This document shows positions 50,935-63,885 of a DNA stretch of 64,000 nt, in pieces. The notes beneath the pieces are model-generated. The model did no database searches. It saw only the letters and a list, made by a program, of their open reading frames with translations, and was not told the DNA's origin. The translations under genes and the position numbers were made by a program. This DNA is from Turritopsis dohrnii (Eukaryota; Cnidaria; Hydrozoa; Anthoathecata; Oceaniidae). Every line of letters starts with the position of its first letter. Positions within the stretch are counted from its first letter, which is position 1. Location of the stretch: contig BQMF02000041.1 of NCBI GenBank assembly GCA_027922465.2, positions 806,001-870,000 on the forward strand, written 5' to 3'.

Positions 50935-52049
50935 GAATTTTACAAAGAGACATGGATAAAAAATTTAATTCTCCAAAGAAAAGAACTTCGCCAAATAAAT
51001 CTATCTTTTTAGAATAATAATCAGCATATAATCGCCACTAGGAAGTTAGAATTTAAAGGCATTGAATCGATACTCACCCCCATGTTGTTTGATTAACTAG
51101 TTTATAAGACCGAGGATAGCTCTAACAAATTCATATAATCTAAAAAAAGAGAAGAAGCCCTTATAATAAATATACAAATAATAAGAACAACAAAAACATT
51201 ACGAAAAAAAATGATTAGAATGGTTGTTTGCAACAATGTTAACATGATAGCTACTATCTCTGTTATTGTTAGGGGTGTGTAAGCCAAGTTACAATGTGTT
51301 ATACCTGAATATATTTTAATCTGAGCCTAATATAACCCATTTGTATCATTTTCAGAACAAGACATTTTGGACAGTGACAAACCAAAACAGCTTGATTTCT
51401 ATATGCAAGTATAAAACATGATTCAGGAACCAATAACGATTGCAGTAGTGCAGTGAATGTTATCTTTCGATTTTCTTTGATAGGTCATTCTTTAGAAAGT
51501 TGGTTTATAAGTCAAAACAGAAGTCATGTTTTACGAAGAGGGCTTATTAAGACATTCAAGAAACTATTTTTTATGTCACGTTAATAAGCCTCACATAGCA
51601 TCACTTAACATCTCAAATTCACATACTTAAGTATCACCAAGGCTCAGTGTAGTCATGTCCTCATTTATAATTACAATTTGTTGATTAAAGGACAATTCGA
51701 TACAATTTTAATATGTGAATTTATTATTATTATTATTATTAGGTATTATTTTATGTGGTTGGCCGAACTCAGTTGTGAAAACAATATACTTCTAAACTAT
51801 TTATTGGTATCTTGATAGAGATAACACATGTGGAATTGTTCTTTATTCTTTTTGGAACAATGATAAGAGCCTCAGGCTGTTCTTATTTTGTTTTTACCTT
51901 TTGGTGAAATAAAGATAATGATTTGGCCACCTGATAAAGATTATGCAAAATACAAAAATATAAGTAGGGTAATGTAAATAAGTAGTCATGAAAAAATTAA
52001 TTAAATGGATATATACAATAGCAATAATACATAAAATTTAAGGTCTAGT
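50935..52049. other. Upstream flank of KIF3A
   Basis: No gene was recognised. 51064-51100 contains an ATGGGG followed by a GTGAGT donor on the minus strand, a possible 5' leader exon for KIF3A. 51790-51910 is a worn fragment of family G (GGAACAATGATAAGAGCCTC). Confidence 0.4.
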
Positions 52050-54230
52050 CAAAGGAGCTAATAATGGAGTATTTAGTTGTTTTCTATTTTAATAGTTGAG
52101 GTTTAGTTTCAGAGAGACTGATGATAGGATGAAGACATTGGAACCTATTCCAAAGAAGAATTGAGAAGGTCCTGAGAAAGAAAAGGAACTGAAAGTTGTA
52201 GATTGGCAAAGAATTCCCATGGAGTTAGTCTGCGTACTGTGATGGTGGGAGATTTTATTGAACAAAGGCGTTTGTGTCAGAGGAGTTCAGAAATTTAAAG
52301 TTTGTAAAAAAATTGGATATTGAAAACTTTGTCTAGATTGATGAAATTTAGTAATTCCAGATTTACAAGTATAGGTAACAAGGGTGCTCAAGGTTGATTG
52401 AGAGCTGATTTTTGCAGGGTTAAAATTCTATGAGTGACTGCGCTTTTGCAAAGACCCCTAATTTGGCAAGGATATATTACATGTGAGAACAAAACATTGA
52501 ATGGTTTATTTCACAAAACCCCATTTGCCCGTTACAGCTTAATGTGATTGACATGTAGTTTCCAGCGAAGATTTTCATATAGGTAAACACCTAAATACTT
52601 AACATTATGACTGGGGTTAATACACTTGCTGTAAAGATTAAGAGTTGGTACAAAATGGATTTGTATATGAGGAATTCAGTCTTACCAGTATTCAGAAAGA
52701 TCTTGTTAGCTCTAAGCCAACAAGTAATGTTTTTGAGGTTTAGATTGACCTATTTTGCACAGTTTCAAAGGAATCTAAGAAATTCAGAAGATGTGAGTCA
52801 TAATCAATAGTGAAATGTTTCACAGAATAATGCAATTATGAAGATCACTGATACAAAAGTGGACCTAAGACTGAATCCTGGGGGACTCCATGGAGAATAG
52901 CTTTGAATAAAGAATGCAAATACCAATGGACACAAATTGGAAACAATCAGATAAGTAGGACCTGAACCATTGATTCATAAACCACTTATACCATAACGAC
53001 ATATTTTGACAAGGAGAAATTCAATGTTGATAGTGTTGAAGGCTTTTTTAAAATTAACAAATACAGCTCACCAATTTGTTATTTTTCTTTATCTACAGCT
53101 CACCATTATCAAGACTTTTGTAGATTCGCTCAGTATGAATTGTACAGTGATGTTTGGTAAACAAAATAACCAGAAGCTTAAACATTATTTTGTATACCAT
53201 TAAATTATTTGCTCGAACAGACATTTTAGAGTGATGTTTGCAAAAAACAAAATGTTTGGTGAAGATAATTTTGTGGTCCATAAGACAATTATACCTTATT
53301 CCAGGAAATTAACGAAGCATCAAATTAACGCGAAGTTGAAAATTTTGCGTTAATAAAATACCCGCAAATTAAATGTTTCGTTAATTTCCAGACTCTTATA
53401 AAAGTTTATCGTAAATTTAAAACTCGTTATTTTTCAGTAAATAATCATAAATTTCTCAAACATTACAAGTTCGATGCTATTATTTATCGTTCTTCTTCTT
53501 CTACCTCATCTTCCTCTTCCTCGCTTAAAATGCATACAGCTTCTTCCTGCAGGATGGAGAGCAGCAGGTATAACAGGCGCTATAAAGGCTGTAAGAATGT
53601 TAGGTGCTGAACCCTTTTAAAGATGTGTAGCTTTCTAGTTATATATATATATATATTATACATATATAGAAAAGATTTGTTTCAAAAAATTTTTAGTTCT
53701 TTTGTCCATCCGCGTTAATAAAATGCTCTTATGAAGGTCATTGAAGCCAATCGCGTTAATTTGATTCCTTTTTCAAGTTCTCTTTGGGCAAGCGCGTTAA
53801 TTTGATTCGTGTTAATTTAATGCATTGTTAATTTCTGTCTTCGTTAATTTCCTAGAATAAGGTACATAAGCTTCTCGTAAATTTTCTCTATGTTGGATAA
53901 CGAGATAGGGCAGTAGTTAGAAGTATCTATGTTTGAGCCCTTGTTTTTGAAAACTGGGATAACTTTAGCCGACTTAAAGGTTTCTGGAAATATCACTGTC
54001 TCAAAAGAGAGATATATTAAGAATGATTTAGGTGTGTCTATATATCAGTCTTTAGTAAGTTCAAGATGTGGGTGGGATCACTATTTTGTCCAGAAACTTT
54101 GTCAACTAACAGGGTGCTAATAATTTTAACAATTCTTCTTCAGAAACCAAGGAGAGAAATAGAGTTTTAGTTAGCATTTCTGAAGTAATCTGAATATATA
54201 CCTCTTAAATAGAGAACTTGGTTTCTGATG
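52050..54230 (-). pseudogene. Decayed LINE reverse transcriptase (minus strand), split by a MITE
   Basis: On the minus strand the pieces run in the order expected for a CR1/Jockey-type RT. AKVIPVFKNKGSN-like and NYCPISLSNIEKIYEKL-like parts lie near 53880-54000. KKAFNTINIEFLL-like lies near 53020-53060, and LHGVPQDSVLGPLL at about 52870-52910. Many stops and frame changes are present. The element at 53294-53862 interrupts it. Confidence 0.7.
53294..53862. mobile_element. TA-flanked MITE inside the LINE, with an acidic terminal exon
   Basis: The ends are CCTTATTCCAGGAAATTAAC at the left and its near-perfect inverse at the right, with TA at 53292-53293 and 53863-53864. Subterminal TTAACGCG units repeat. 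On the minus strand an acceptor near 53555 (CCATCCTGCAG) leads into EEAVCILSEEEEDEVEEEER and a stop, probably the last exon of a lost transposase gene. An AT microsatellite lies at 53640-53660. Confidence 0.8.
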
Positions 54231-55114
54231 TTATCAGCAATAGGTGTGAAAAAAATTGTCATCTATTGGGTCAGTGATAAGTGTTTATTAGTGTTACCAA
54301 CCAACACATATTGACTGAGAGGAGTAGCGTCTTTCCTTGGTTTCGTGAAAATAATATTACACATTCCTTCCTGAAGCTTGTTATAGACTTACTATTATTA
54401 TCCTTGCCTTGAAGATATTCAACATCGCCTTCTTTCTACAGTTGAAAAAAAAACTTACACATAAATATAGGTAACTTTAATGCAATTTAATCATAAACAA
54501 AGACATTAATATTATCAATATTATGGGGGAAAGAGAGAATTTATAAACACGATGATAGTCGACGAGGTTGTTTTGTGTTAATTTATAGCTTTCGAGGTAA
54601 ATGGAAGAAAACCAGATTATCACTTTATATAGGGCTATTATCGTTAAAAATCACAATCAATTAAGTGCATTTATAAGATTTATCCGATTCAATTGAATAA
54701 TGTGCTTTCAGAGATTTTAACGGATGGTTTCCTTGGAAAAAAGTTTGCTGATTTCTCTGTTTGTTTTCTTTTGAAATTCACTGGCTATAAAAGAATTCAT
54801 TTTTCAAAATATCGTGACCGAAAAAAAGCATAACGAATGGTCCCTGCCCAAAAATATTTCATCGTTAGCCGTAAAAAAGCTTACACATTCTACTTGCACG
54901 TAAGTTTATGACCATCCGATGTAAACAAAAATGGCACATGGCATTTCCTTTCTCTCTTGTCTTGTTCTATAATCTTGTTGTTTTAGTTGTCGCGTTGCTT
55001 TGAACTCTATGATTTCGGCAGTATGTATGTTATAACTTCCATGAAAGAGCTAAAGAATTACCAAGATAGTTGTACAGCTATTATTCTAATATTCTGGCTA
55101 TTCTATGTACGGAG
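54231..55114. other. Spacer
   Basis: AT-rich, no gene recognised. Confidence 0.4.
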
Positions 55115-55119
55115 ATGAT

Positions 55120-56718
55120 CAGTTAGGACCACTCGACCAGAATTCGTCGCTAAAATAATCGTGATTTGTTATAAAGAATTGCCTCGATAATTTTATTTTA
55201 CTCTCCTATTTGAATACATCCGATTGAATGATGACGATCTAGCATAGCAACCGCATAGAAACATAGCTCTAGGGAAAATTCGACACGGTAAATTTTTTTT
55301 ATTTTGGGGGTGGTGAAACTTTAAGCAAAAACAAAACTTTTTACCGCGTCAAAATTTCCCTTTCGGCTTAGTTCTTCAGAAAATGAAGAAAGAAGAAAAT
55401 GAACAATTTCTACATCTTCGGAGGAGTACCACTTTTCTAACGAACATTAGCATCAGTTTCAATAATGGTCGTAAAATTAAATTGCGCTATTGTGTGGCAT
55501 ATCGACAAAACGATTATTAAAATCATTAACATGACAATACCAAACATTGCAATAATAAATTTTCGGGAAGCATTCGGATGAATAATTCAAACGAACGAAT
55601 GGTTATCACATGCTTCGCCAGAACATATATGTTTCGTAATAACACGCTCAGTCCTCCCTTTAACGTAAACTTAGTGTCCTAGTAAGTAGTGTTTGATGGT
55701 ATATTGTGCGGATATCTAATTTGAATAATTATGAGTGAATCAAAGCCGCAAAAATCGAAAGCAGAAACGTTGAACATATCCCTTATACACTTAATTTTTT
55801 TAGTCAGTCATTGTAAATAAGCCTCTGCTAGTTGTTAAATACCCACTATTGGCTTTGTGACATCGAAAAAACGCTACTTTGAGCAACTACGAATAGGTCA
55901 GAACTACCTTTTAAATTTTTCAACAGTCAGAAAATCGTTAAGGTTACTTAGAACTGTTTACCACAAAGTGTCTACCAATAATTTAATGTGTTTTTTGTGA
56001 CGAAAAGTATTTTGTTACACTGATCAATGTCGCACTTTTTTTAGAATGGCTCTTTTAGAAATTTAGTAGAAAGAATATCGCTTAAAAAATTGCTTGGTAA
56101 AAAAAGAAGGCCAACTAAATCCGAGAGTGGTGCGATCGCACCCAAAGCAACCCCCGAGTTACGCCACTGCCTACTTTTTTGGGGATCTGAATACAAAAAT
56201 AACACAAAAAGTCACGAGCATCCTTCAGGTTCACTTTTCCGGAAACGAAAAAAAAAAAAAATGGCTGCAAATCCGTGAAATGTTTTTTGTGAAAATATTT
56301 AAAAGTCGCCAGCATAAAGTCGTGAATCCTAAAAAAAGCAAAATGTTGCGTACACAAAATGTCGCGAAATTCGCAAGAATTTTTGTGCTCCCGATCCTTT
56401 GTGCCTTAGTATTCCGATGAACTTCGTCTGTACTGTATCTCGACGAATTCTATTCACATATTCTCGGGTTTCATAGAAAAACACAAGTAATTTGTTCTGG
56501 ACAATTTATTTATATCAACGTGAATGTACAAAGTAAAGAGTCCTAAGTTACAAATTAAATCAGGTTGATAATTACTTCTTTCACGATTTTACAATACATT
56601 TCTCAATCTTGTATTCTCAAATCAGAAGAAAATGTTGTGAATGCACTTCGTCGTGTGGTTGTCATAAAGTAGTATGAAACGCTTTTTATCGCAAGTTTTG
56701 GTCGAGTGGTCCTAACTG
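55120..56718 (+). mobile_element. Family A inverted-repeat transposon, copy 1
   Basis: The ends are CAGTTAGGACCACTCGACC and its inverse. ATGAT is duplicated at 55115-55119 and 56719-56723. The 1599-bp body has no long open frame. An internal hairpin is formed by AGGGAAAATTCGACACGGTA and its inverse at about 55271-55361. It is in the same orientation as copy 2, 310 bp away. Confidence 0.92.
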
Positions 56719-57028
56719 ATGATGAAGGCTTCAAATTTAATATTATATAAAACATTTTTTAAAAAAGTCTTTTTAGTGTTTTTGGAAATTCTGAAGCATT
56801 TACTTCATAGTAACTTACAAAGATGTAATATTAATCATGTCTAAAAAGTTATTGCACAATGAGAAGTGTTAGCTACCGTGTAAAATTTGCCATTTTTTTA
56901 AAAGATCTGCTCAGAACTTTTAATTTATACTATGAAATTTTAAGAAAAGTGTCATTCATGGCTTTTCTTTTAGATAATGAACTTTCAAACTAATTGATGC
57001 ATACCCAAGTTATTGCTTCACCTCAAAG

Positions 57029-58618
57029 CAGTTAGGACCACTCGACCAGAATTCGTCGCTAAAATAATCGTGATTTGTTATAAAGAATTGCCTCGATAAT
57101 TTTATTTTACTCGCCTATTTGAATACATCCGATTGAATGATGACGATCTAGTATAGCAACCGCATAGAAACATAGCTCTAGGGAAAATTCGACACGGTAA
57201 ATTTTTTTTATTTTTGGGGTGGTGAAACTTTATGCAAAAACAAAACTTTTTACCGTGTCAAAATTTCCCTTTCGGCTTAGTTCATCAGAAAATGAAGAAA
57301 GAAGAAAACGAACAATTTCTACATCTTCGGAGGAGTACCGCTTTTCTAGCGAACATTAGCATCAGTTTCAATAATGGTCGTAAAATTAAATTGCGTTATT
57401 GTGTGGCGTATCGACAAAACGATTATTAAAATCATTAACATGACAATACCAAACATTGCAATAATAAATTTTCGGGAAGCATTCGAAATGAATAATTGCA
57501 AACGAAGGAATGGTTATTACATGCTTCACCAGAACATTATATGTTTTGTAATAACACGCTCAGTCCTCCCTTTAACGTAAACTTAGTGTTCTAGTAATAA
57601 GCAGTGTTTGATGGTATATTGTGCGGATATCTGATTATGAGTCAATCAAAGCCGCATAGAGTGAAAGCAGAAACGTTGAACATTATACCTTATGCACTTA
57701 AATTTTTAGACAGAGCCATTGTAAATGAACCTCTGCTAATACCCACTATTGGTTTGTGACATCGAAAAAACGCTACTCTGAGCAACTACGAATAGATCAG
57801 AACTACCTTTTAAATTTTTCAACGGTCAGAAAATCGTTAAAGTTGCTTAGGACTGTTTACCAGCAAAGTGTCTACCAATAATTTAATGTGTTTTTTGTGA
57901 CGAAAAGTATTGAATGTCGTACTTTTTTTAGAATGACTCTTTTAGAAATTTAGTACAAAGAATATCGCTTGAAAAATTGCTTGGTAAGAAAAGAAGGCCA
58001 ACTAAATCCGAGGGTGGTGCGATCGCACCCAAAGCAATACCCCCGAGTTACGTCACTGCCTACTTATTTTGGGGATCTGGAAACGAAGTTATTCAATCCG
58101 AATACGAAAATAACACAAAATGTCACGAGCACCCTTCAAGTTCACTTTTCCGGAAAGGAAAAAAAATGGTCTGTGAAATGTTTTTTTGTGAAAATATTTA
58201 AAAGTCGCCAGTATATATATAAAGTCGTGAATCCTAAAAAAACAAAATGTTGCATACACAAAATGTCGCGAAAGTCGCGAGAATTTTTGTGCTCCCGATC
58301 TTTTGTGCCTTAGTATTACGATGAACTACGTATGTATCTCGACAAATTCTATTCACATATTCTCGGGTTTCATATAAAAACACAAGTAATTTGTTCTGGA
58401 CAATTTATTTATATTGACGTGAATGTACAAGATAAAGGGTCCTAAGTTACAAATTAAATCAGATTAATCTTTCACGATTTTACAATACATTCTCAATACA
58501 TTCTCAATCTTGTATTCTCAAATCAGAAGAAAAAGTTGTGAATGGCACTTCGTCGTGTGGCTGTCATAAAGTAGTATGAGACACTTTATCGCAAGTTTTG
58601 GTCGAGTGGTCCTAACTG
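57029..58618 (+). mobile_element. Family A inverted-repeat transposon, copy 2
   Basis: It has the same ends as copy 1, with CAAAG duplicated at 57024-57028 and 58619-58623. The 1590-bp body is closely similar to copy 1 with small indels. Short open frames differ between copies by frameshifts, which argues against coding function. Confidence 0.92.
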
Positions 58619-58639
58619 CAAAGTATACCTACTGAAATT

Positions 58640-59699
58640 TATTATGCGGGGGTGACTTGAAACGGTGCTGTTTATACAAAAATGTTGTTTTATAGAGCAC
58701 CAAAACAGGAAACATGTGATCTACGATTACTTGCGTATTACACATAAATTAAAATAACACCAGCTTCATTTTTATTAAGTGATTGAGAGTGTTAATGAAT
58801 TTTGAAAACTCAAAATTTCAGAATGGTAAAAGATTGTGAAAAATAAGTTATCTGAAGTCATAAAACTATCAAGCATGTGATAGCACCATTGTATCAAATA
58901 TTGTATATAATATCGAAAGCATGCAAGACGAATTTGAATTTGTAGTGTCCTCCGTGTTGGCTGAAAACTTGTAAATTGAATATATATATTAAAATTCCCG
59001 TTGTATCTCTTCAAAGTATTCAACTTTCTTTCTCAGGCTTCTCTTTATGATATATTACTTGGAAGTCAATCCGTCGTCTTTGTTTTTTCTACGCAAGCAC
59101 TCCATCACTTCATCTGGATCACCCAAATGTATTTCGCCAGTGCATATGAAATGTATTTGAGTATAACAACATCCATATATCAAAAAGGCAAGAGGGCCTG
59201 GGAATGAGCGGTTGAATATGAAAGTAGTCAGCGAAGTAGCACATGCAGTCCATTTATTGCCAATTCTACCATAAATATGGTGTACCCATAGCCTTAAATG
59301 GGTGATATACTTGCAGCATAGATTTGTTCAGAATTCTGATTGGTATTCAGTTATGATACTTAGTAAAATGAGTCTATTGAGGTTCAACTCTTAGATATTA
59401 ACCTTTCCTAATTAAGCTTATGATAATTACCTAATGACTTACATATATATTTAGCGATATCCTATGTAAATGTTATGAGTTATTTTACAGGGGTACTGAT
59501 TTTCAGTACTTTTTACATCTTCAACTTCCAAAGAACTTCCTTGATTGAAAAACCTTTTCCATTGAGTATTGCATTAGATAGTCTTCGAACGGAATCTGAA
59601 AAAAAATCAGATTTTCATTCATTACTTCATGAGAAATAATGTTTTTTCGATGCTGTTTCAAGTCACCTTGGGTGTTTCAAATCACCCTGTTTTACGGTA
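58640..59699. mobile_element. Possible worn relative of family J
   Basis: The right end CAAATCACCCTGTTTTACGG (then TA) matches the family J terminus. The left end GGGGGTGACTTGAAACGG near 58648 may be the worn partner. The interior is non-coding. Confidence 0.4.
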
Positions 59700-59942
59700 C
59701 TATCTTATTACATAAATAGGCATTGCATAAATATGAATATAAGATTTTAAAAACGAAATATCTCAAAAACTATAAATATGAAATACTGAAAAGAGACTTG
59801 TTAAACAACTTTTTGAGCTCTATCATATTTATTGTTTTGTATTGTTTAGTATTGTTTTGGACACAGGAATCCCTTTAAATTTAATTCAAATCTAAATTAA
59901 AATTACTTATGTCACACAGAAAAGGAGGCACAACCAACAAGA

Positions 59943-62900
59943 ATGGATGTTGATGAATACAATAACCAAGACCTCATCAGTAGTTTGGCTCAATACTTTC
60001 CACCTGGAACAACTGAAGAGGAAATAATAGGTATGTAATGTTTGTTTTCATTTCCATTTGTATTTCATTTGATACTGTCAATAATGTCCTTATTTATAAA
60101 CAAATTTCCTAATTGGAACTATGTATAAAAAGGAAACAGGGATTCAGAATCTCTATTTTCTTTTTATATTTCCAAATCTCTGATCAATGATATTGATGAG
60201 GTAGTTTTATACAGAAAATTTCATTGTACACCATCAGTATCAAATCATTGCATTACATCCCAATCAAACATGAGGCAAATGTCTTGGATATCATGACAAA
60301 TAATTCAAGATTTGAGGGTCTGACAGGTTGGCAAACGATGACAACAAAATTTGGGCCGAAACAAGAGGTTCCTTTATATATTGAATGTCTGTGTCTAAGG
60401 TATATGCACTTACAAACTACGATTGTTTCATATAAAGGAGTAGACTGGTAGCTAAAAAAATCCTTCTTGAAAATAATACTTAACAATAAGTACCTAGTAT
60501 ATAAATCATCGGATAACTCTTAAAGTATTTGCCGTGTGTGAGTTTGTAAGTGGGAAAAATGATATAATTGCAGTGTTTGCTTGACCAACAGAACTCCAAA
60601 TTAAAAAAAAATAAAAATGAGAATGATATATGACTTCCGAACCAATGAGTATTTTTCAATTCTGTAAATTCCACTATTTTGATGATTTCATTGCTGATCT
60701 ATTGGCTGTTTGTGAAGAAAAAATTAAGTTTTTCGAAAGTTCATTAAAACAGAATATCACACTAAAAGCCCTATGAATAACCAGAAACTCAAAAATTTCT
60801 TTCTTTTTTTTTTGGCTGACTTTAATCTTCAGTTAGTGAACTTCTGCTTCTGAAATTCTGCAATGACTTTTACTGATCAATTCATAAACTTACTTATTTG
60901 TTTTGATGGCAAGCATGACATCATTTTTGCAATCTTGATATGTTTCAGCTCTATACAATAACCCAGAATTGTTTGATCAATACATGAAAGAACTCAGTGT
61001 TCAATACGAGCAGATGCAACAAAACTACAGTGTTTACGAAGAATGTGCTGTTCCAGTGATTACCCAAATGTGGGATCAAGTTTATCTTCTGCTTGTGTTT
61101 TGTATTGTCCTGAGATTGTTGTCACTCTCAAAGTGCCCTCGTGTATTATTGAATGCACTATCTGTGCTTCTGGGATTTGCATTACTTTGGAAGTTTTATG
61201 GATACTCAATGATATATTGCGTGGGACCAGCTTTGCTCGCAATGTTTTACATACACACACAGAGGAATAATGGACTACTTTTGTGTATGATAACTACTTT
61301 ATACTTGCTGGCTTGGTATGGACTAATTTTTTTTAGTGTGATTATTTAAAACTGAGGCTAAATCCGCAGTCTTTTGTAATTTTCATTTGTTTAGCATCTT
61401 CAAAACGATTTAAATCATCAGTGAAAGTAAAATCTTTATTAAAACATCTTTGTGAACATTTCAATTCAGTGTAAAAGAACTTCCTTAACTGCTAATACAG
61501 ACAAAACAAAAAGTTCCATCTGTTAAGCAATGAGCACTTTCTCATCTGGCTATAACACCTTACAAAATGTGAAACCTGAAATAGTATGTTCACTCTACTT
61601 ACAATACTTACTAAAGGGGTTTAGACATTACACCATTATGTACTTTGAACAAAATATTGAATCAGAAATGATTTAAAACAGTATATGGCAAATATGATAA
61701 AGCGCGAATAAAAAAAACCAAAATCATCAAATCATTTGTTTGTCTTTAGTGAGTCATTTTTACTGGAAAGCATAGAATGGAATAAAGTAAAAGGTGATTT
61801 TTATTATTGCTCATTAGAGTAAAATGTAATTGTAAATGTTCCATTTTATATTTTAGATTCAAAACTTTTCCTCTTCTTAGGTTCTGTTATGATCGTATCT
61901 ATGAAGATGATATCAGTCTGTTTTGATACTGAGAACGGCGTCATACAACCACTGTCGCCATTAGATTTTTATGGTTATGTATTCAATCCAGCTAGCTTAA
62001 TCTTTGGTCCTTTCATCACGTATAAGGATTATGAACAACTTTTTCATAGACGTTTAATGGTAAGTATACTGTACATGTTTCATGCCATAGGGAATTCACC
62101 TATCAAAGCTTTGAAATAGAAGACTATTTCAGATTAGGCATGATACAGAAAATTTTCTTTTTTCTTGATTATAATTTCAACTCCTCAGTTCTGTCTTACA
62201 TGCACTAGATTGTTTCTTCCTGTAACATTTTTAAAAAAAAGAAATCCCTTTCCACTGCTATTTCTTTGGTTTAAAATTTTCAAATGGTACATCTTTGTAC
62301 CATGCACTTTATTGATAGAGTTTTTCGTGGTTGTTGCACTGTTTAAAGTCCCTAGCATTGTGTATGGCTTGCTTGCTATGGTCAAGTTGTGGAACTACAA
62401 ACTATCTACAAAAGATAACTACATTCCTTCCTCAACTTGAAGGAAACAGGTACAGTCTGTTTTCTATTTTTTAATTCATTAATGATTTAGATTTAGAATT
62501 GACTTTAGTATGATTTTAGTATCCTACTCATTCTGCAGCAATTTTTTCTAGATGGTGGGATGCTTACACCGAAGCCCAAACATTTCGGTTCAGTCATTAT
62601 TTTGTATCGTACTTGTCGGAAGCTTCTTGTCTACTCATCGGTATAGGGACCATGACTGAGAATAATTTTCCAAAAGATGATCAGTTAAAAGGTAAAGTGC
62701 ATTCTCAACATCGAAAGAAACATGGTGATCATAATAAAGTCGACTCCAACCAACAAGAAGAAAACTTCATCTGGTTCGTATCCTTGAATAATGTTTTTTT
62801 TCAGCATTATGTAAAATAATGGTGGTCAGTTTAATGTCCTTACACTAAGAGCAGAAACTTTCGCGTTTTTGGTCCTATTTCGCGAAAGTTTATGCCTTTG

Positions 62901-63742
62901 GAAATTTCAAAACAGCAAAATGCAAAAGTTTTTTTACGCGAAAAAAATGCTATGTTTCCTATGTGGTAGCAAACTTCAGCTGTACATTGGTGAAGATGGA
63001 GAAACCGATGACGAAACCGATTCTGAGTGGGAAGTTGAAGAAATTTAGTTATAGTTTTTTACTTTTACTTTAAACAAAGAAGGAAAATTATAAAAATTTA
63101 AAAAAATCGGGGTTTTGTTTGCTCATTCGCGAAAGTTTTTTCACGCGAAAATGAACTTTTTCTTCGATTCGCGAAAATTTTTTCCGCGAAATTTGTTCCA
63201 AAATCTGCAAAACGCGAAAGGTTATTCCATAAATTTCGCGGTTTTTTTGACACGCGAAAGTTTCTGCCTTTATACTTCCTATTCTTTATGTCAGGTCTCG
63301 TCCAGTCGCTAACATGCTTCCAGTTGAAACTCCACGATCTCTGGTAGATGTTGTCACGAACTGGAATCTACCAATGCATTACTGGTTAAAGCAATGTGAG
63401 AGAATAGTTCCTTATTTCCACTTTGCAACTTGTCATTAGGATACCCATTGTGAAGTTTACGAAATCGTTAACCAAATTTAAAACAAATTTCGAAGTTCTC
63501 AAATTTTCATAAAAATGCACAAAAACAAATGAAAGGTGTTGAAATTTTTTTCAGATTTGGCCAAGATTGGACACATGTCTGAGAGAATCATGCACTTGTG
63601 ACACACGTCCTAAAATCCACAAACCACTCCACTTGTTCTTTAAAATACTTTTTAAATACTTCTAGATATCTTCAAATCTACTCGGAAATTCGGTGTATTT
63701 GTAGCAATTTTGCTTACCTATGTTGCAAGCTCCATATTACAC
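59943..63742 (+). CDS. PORCN: PORCN, protein-serine O-palmitoleoyltransferase porcupine (5' part, 8 exons)
   Basis: Exons 59943-60030, 60949-61315, 61750-61793, 61881-62059, 62319-62449, 62552-62773, 63295-63395 and 63666-63742 join in frame to 403 residues, and the gene then leaves the window. Human PORCN is about 460, so the last two or three membrane segments are missing. A 75-residue polar N-terminus precedes the first membrane helix ([17 protein letters not shown]). Family blocks are [60 protein letters not shown] and [16 protein letters not shown]. The last histidine (403) is the conserved MBOAT histidine. The known reaction is palmitoleoylation of Wnt proteins in the ER membrane. The loop after [11 protein letters not shown] is longer than in human and rich in K, H, D and Q. 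Exon 3 is 44 nt and was found by its EWNKVKG match to the family. Confidence 0.92.
62850..63269. mobile_element. CG-rich inverted-repeat element in a PORCN intron, with an acidic terminal exon
   Basis: GCAGAAACTTTCGCG near 62851 is matched by CGCGAAAGTTTCTGC near 63253-63267. Several TTCGCGAAA units lie near both ends. Inside, an acceptor (CAAACTTCAG, about 62978) leads into an exon-like frame ending in [12 protein letters not shown] and TAG at about 63048. No other part of a transposase is left. Confidence 0.7.
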
Positions 63743-63768
63743 GTAAGTCAATAATACTAAGTCATTTA

Positions 63769-63885
63769 AGCACCTTCCTGTGGGGCTCTAGTTGATGGGC
63801 GTTATCTAAATACCTTTCTGTGGCGCTACAGTAAGGGGCGTTATTTAAATACCTTCCTGTGACGCTATAGTTGATGGGTGTATCA
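63769..63885. repeat. Minisatellite of about 40 bp, three units
   Basis: Three imperfect units contain ACCTTCCTGTG, GCTATAG and GATGGGCGTTAT. It lies in a PORCN intron just after exon 8. Confidence 0.8.

Noticed and set aside
62165..62440. 91-codon open frame in the PORCN region
   Set aside because: Its frame does not match porcupine. The overlapping frame starting at 62319 after an acceptor matches the family (KSLALC..., FLPQLEGNR) and keeps phase with both neighbouring exons.
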